A stretch of 64,000 bases of DNA from an uncultured Saprospiraceae bacterium (GTDB lineage Bacteria > Bacteroidota > Bacteroidia > Chitinophagales > Saprospiraceae), in the NCBI GenBank assembly GCA_937928045.1, contig CALFWO010000032.1, positions 86,053 through 150,052 on the forward strand. The letters are read 5' to 3'. Below the pieces are notes generated by a model that saw nothing but the letters and a program-made list of their open reading frames with translations, was not told where the DNA came from and did no database searches. The stretch's first letter is position 1; each line of letters opens with the position of its first letter. Made by a program: the position numbers and the translations under genes. Positions 62,801-64,000 of the stretch are shown one piece after another.

Positions 62801-64000
62801 GTGCAGACGGTCTTTGGACTTACAGTTTGAATGGAGTCATTATCGATACTTTGGAACTTTTCCCAAGTGGCTCTATGGATGAATTGATACCGCAAGATGC
62901 CAATTTTTCAGAATTTGGCAACGTCATTCTCGCATGGATGGTTGATGGTCCCGATTGTACTGCTAGTCTTACCTTTGATCTAGATGAATGCAATAGTTGT
63001 AAAATCAACTCACTAGAAATTGAAGTAGGACAATGCAATAATGATCAAACATTTACCATTGATGTCATCCTTGATGCTGATCCTATTTCAACTCCATACG
63101 AAGTTTACGTTGATGGCCAAGATCAAGGACAATTCGACTACGAAGATTTTCCAATTACTTTAGGCGGAGATTATGGCAATCAATTAGTGGAAGTGGAAGT
63201 GGTCAATGTTGCCAATCCACTTTGTATTGCTTCGGTGGAATATCAGTCCACTGAATGTCCAACGATCTGCGACTTATCAAATCCAACATTTACTTTAACC
63301 GATTGCGATCCTTTTGCTAGGTTCTCTGCAGAGATTGATTTTGATTACGGTAATTTGACCGGTGGATTTGTAGTTTATCAGAATGGAATTTCTGTTGGAA
63401 ATTATGACTACGAAGATCTTCCAATCACTAGACAGGGATTTGAAGGCGATGGTACAACAAACCATACTGTTGTAATTGTTGACAATTCAAATATCAACTG
63501 TACGCTAACTATTGGAATAGGCACAGTAGACTGCGCAGTAGAGTGTGCAATACTCGAATATGCAGTATTAGATCAAAGCTGTAATGCTGATGGCACGACC
63601 AATATCATTTTGGCCATGTATCCAGTAAATACCAATTCCACTTCCTTTGATGCTTCCATAAATGGAACCTATGTTGGCACTTACGATCTTAATTCAAGCT
63701 TCATATATACCATCGAAAATCTTGATCTTAATGATGGAGCAATAAACGAGTTGGAGGTTTGCATGGTTGATGGTCCCGTTTGTTGTGAATTCACAACTTT
63801 TACCGCCATTACTTGCAATACTTCATGTTCGATTAGCGACATGGAAGTTGATATCGAAAATTGTAATCCTAATGGTTCGTTTGCAATAACTGTAGACTTC
63901 AATTACGAAAACACCAGTGATCAATTTATATTATTCGGAAATGGTCAAGACTACGGAATATTTAACTATTCTGACCTACCGGTAACAATTGATGGATTCG
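59812..64000 (+). CDS. Secreted Cys-rich tandem-repeat protein (3' truncated by the window)
   Basis: The frame is open from the ATG at 59812 to the right edge with no stop, at least 1396 codons; the true length is unknown. It begins with a signal peptide ('FFFLVICSLQINAQ', cleavage near residue 26). The first ~340 residues hold two beta-rich domains with paired Cys ('SCGSGFGCDFFIVENANQYN' in parts; 'GPFNVGPGFTLTNVGSLG'). From Cys598 on, the protein is a row of modules of 90-94 residues, each opening with Cys and carrying three to four Cys and a 'D(F)xY...TDSF' core (see repeat entry). No sorting tail is visible because the end is missing; such a tail would be expected. An in-frame ATG at 59776 would add 12 residues before the signal and is less likely. 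Function is unknown; adhesion is a reasonable guess. Confidence 0.85.
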   Translation, partial: MNRKYHYSRLLTFFFLVICSLQINAQCITSWSFENITDIPSDCNQSWSENGISMQMIPSTSANSCGSGFGCDFFIVENANQYNFLNITNATLEVNIPDPANFYELKFFINEFVGSCQVVRYLDGNTVVFEEGIVTNVYRSNPAQTSGLTFDKVQITASLTSLYGFDLKYECNDAAPAASPNIGFESLTQGAYGGSGSSGPFLTLQGVDLFVSNEAGDMLPPSAAQYFIEDTRIATFGHGLNYFWPMHPVKFDFSNIPDDVVTVFFDIVLGLDFVIKVNDNDAYIGDLTVGPFNVGPGFTLTNVGSLGNTSGSRFMIEGGAIESIVIGGPAEVFLDNISFVQGQALSCEITNLSMYDLDCNSDGTIDLDFYLSVDDSPSNTFSYYIDGQLAGQENLHPTNFYTLNNIIASNNQEHTFSVEIDGDSDCTAAFDFYTPNCLTQQCIEFVGDSLYGQNYGNFPGDTVSLLTNDGTIATVQNYYNGDSTIVDFHRLYTNSPGSNSLQNPENINLDLDFSAVDGTINEISFSVQLGCCVNFGLNNEYSFVENFNDLASFMPPGYIARQSGQFWSIEGPAISHISFGGGNFSVGEFCYSLASPMCDLSDPTVEVLNCTNTEEFYIEYNFNHVGNTDSFNVYETNTLEDFGNYAFADLPVVIGPFFGDNFTTYSIAATALLDPCVTNPISFGPVECDPPCELGNPNFIVEENCDPNGLVSVTIDFDYSNTSDSFLLIQNGVLIGNFAYLNLPITLEGFDGTNQIFNTVYVADIANPSCALDIEIGNIDCSFVCGINEFWVSNQTCNPDGTIDFELLLIFTAQTDSFELFINGNSFGAYETTSSNYTIENLPVIPGQENLLTACNLSGPQCCQTTIFTALDCPIFNCDMTNASVEILDCSNTEEYYVQFDFDYSGNTDSFNLSDNRNTNYGNFSYNDLPVTVGPFTGDGASNYTLIAVDLLDICQIESNDFGEIDCNPCTFGTIELLENFCDEQGTFLFFNYNSNGADGLWTYSLNGVIIDTLELFPSGSMDELIPQDANFSEFGNVILAWMVDGPDCTASLTFDLDECNSCKINSLEIEVGQCNNDQTFTIDVILDADPISTPYEVYVDGQDQGQFDYEDFPITLGGDYGNQLVEVEVVNVANPLCIASVEYQSTECPTICDLSNPTFTLTDCDPFARFSAEIDFDYGNLTGGFVVYQNGISVGNYDYEDLPITRQGFEGDGTTNHTVVIVDNSNINCTLTIGIGTVDCAVECAILEYAVLDQSCNADGTTNIILAMYPVNTNSTSFDASINGTYVGTYDLNSSFIYTIENLDLNDGAINELEVCMVDGPVCCEFTTFTAITCNTSCSISDMEVDIENCNPNGSFAITVDFNYENTSDQFILFGNGQDYGIFNYSDLPVTIDGF
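61603..64000 (+). repeat. At least eight tandem ~93-residue Cys-rich modules
   Basis: Module starts (the first Cys) fall at residues 598, 692, 785, 878, 970, 1063, 1153, 1245 and 1339, giving steps of 94, 93, 93, 92, 93, 90, 92 and 94 residues (about 279 bases). Typical shared parts are 'NCDPNG' or 'TCNPDG' near the start, 'TDSF' in the core, 'YGNFSYNDLPVT' type strands, and a Cys pair near the end. The modules at 598 and 878 are closer to each other ('NCTNTEEFYI', 'DCSNTEEYYV'), and those at 785 and 1245 share the ending 'TFTA'. So whole blocks were duplicated. Confidence 0.85.

Overview
The window is a compact, AT-rich stretch of a Bacteroidota chromosome, most like the Saprospiraceae or a related marine gliding lineage. 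The reasons are: seven proteins with type IX secretion (T9SS) sorting tails (six type A, one type B); many Gly-Lys/Ser-Lys-type lipoproteins with Bacteroidota-style lipoboxes; starts preceded by A-rich sequence rather than strong Shine-Dalgarno sites; -7 promoter boxes of the Bacteroidota form TAnnTTTG; and several families largely confined to this phylum (DUF6438, DUF6090, DUF6495-like proteins, Bacteroidota LptD). No phage, insertion sequence, CRISPR array or rRNA operon was seen.

Layout. 1-3.7 kb: end of a T9SS protein, a small lipoprotein, then pgk and gapA on the minus strand with an intrinsic terminator between them, and tRNA-Glu. 3.7-9.7 kb: a giant CotH/lamin-tail surface protein and two nucleotide-sugar enzymes (dTDP-glucose dehydratase, UDP-xylose synthase). 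9.9-13 kb: an outer-membrane protein, WaaA and a heptose-7-phosphate kinase (LPS core). 13-17 kb: two tandem paralogous T9SS proteins. 17-25 kb: valS, lysA, an ECF sigma factor with a putative anti-sigma, a GNAT/FemAB-like acyltransferase and a lipoprotein-type inorganic pyrophosphatase. 25-27 kb: the arsenosugar pair (AhpD-like protein and ArsS radical SAM enzyme). 26.8-31.5 kb: a run of envelope proteins including an OmpA-like lipoprotein, an M43 metalloprotease and a DUF6438 lipoprotein. 31.5-41 kb: cell-envelope genes (lptD, amidase, mlaD-like, murB, an ABC exporter) and an S24-type repressor. 41-50.5 kb: a T9SS type B protein, a Tat-exported sugar isomerase-like protein and a 1301-residue subtilisin. 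50.9-55.6 kb: a minus-strand cluster apbE - DEDDh exonuclease - MbnP-like - MbnP - MbnH (di-haem peroxidase family), which is the best candidate for an unusual system. 55.6-59.5 kb: truA, a VOC protein, marC, DUF6495-like, and an unknown helical protein. 59.8 kb to the right edge: a reading frame with no stop, at least 1396 codons, encoding a secreted Cys-rich protein with at least eight tandem modules of about 93 residues.

The genes together mainly serve the cell envelope and surface: LPS core and transport (waaA, heptose kinase, lptD, nucleotide-sugar enzymes), peptidoglycan (murB, amidase), lipid transport (MlaD-like, ABC exporter) and secreted repeat-rich or proteolytic proteins. Housekeeping genes (pgk, gapA, valS, lysA, truA) are interspersed. 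The most interesting points are the MbnH/MbnP/MbnP-like cluster, the edge-truncated tandem-repeat protein, a lipoprotein pyrophosphatase with a complete active site, a GAPDH with a histone-like lysine tail, and a perfect 19-bp palindrome at the predicted start of the amidase transcript. All family names are assigned by eye from the translations, without database searches.
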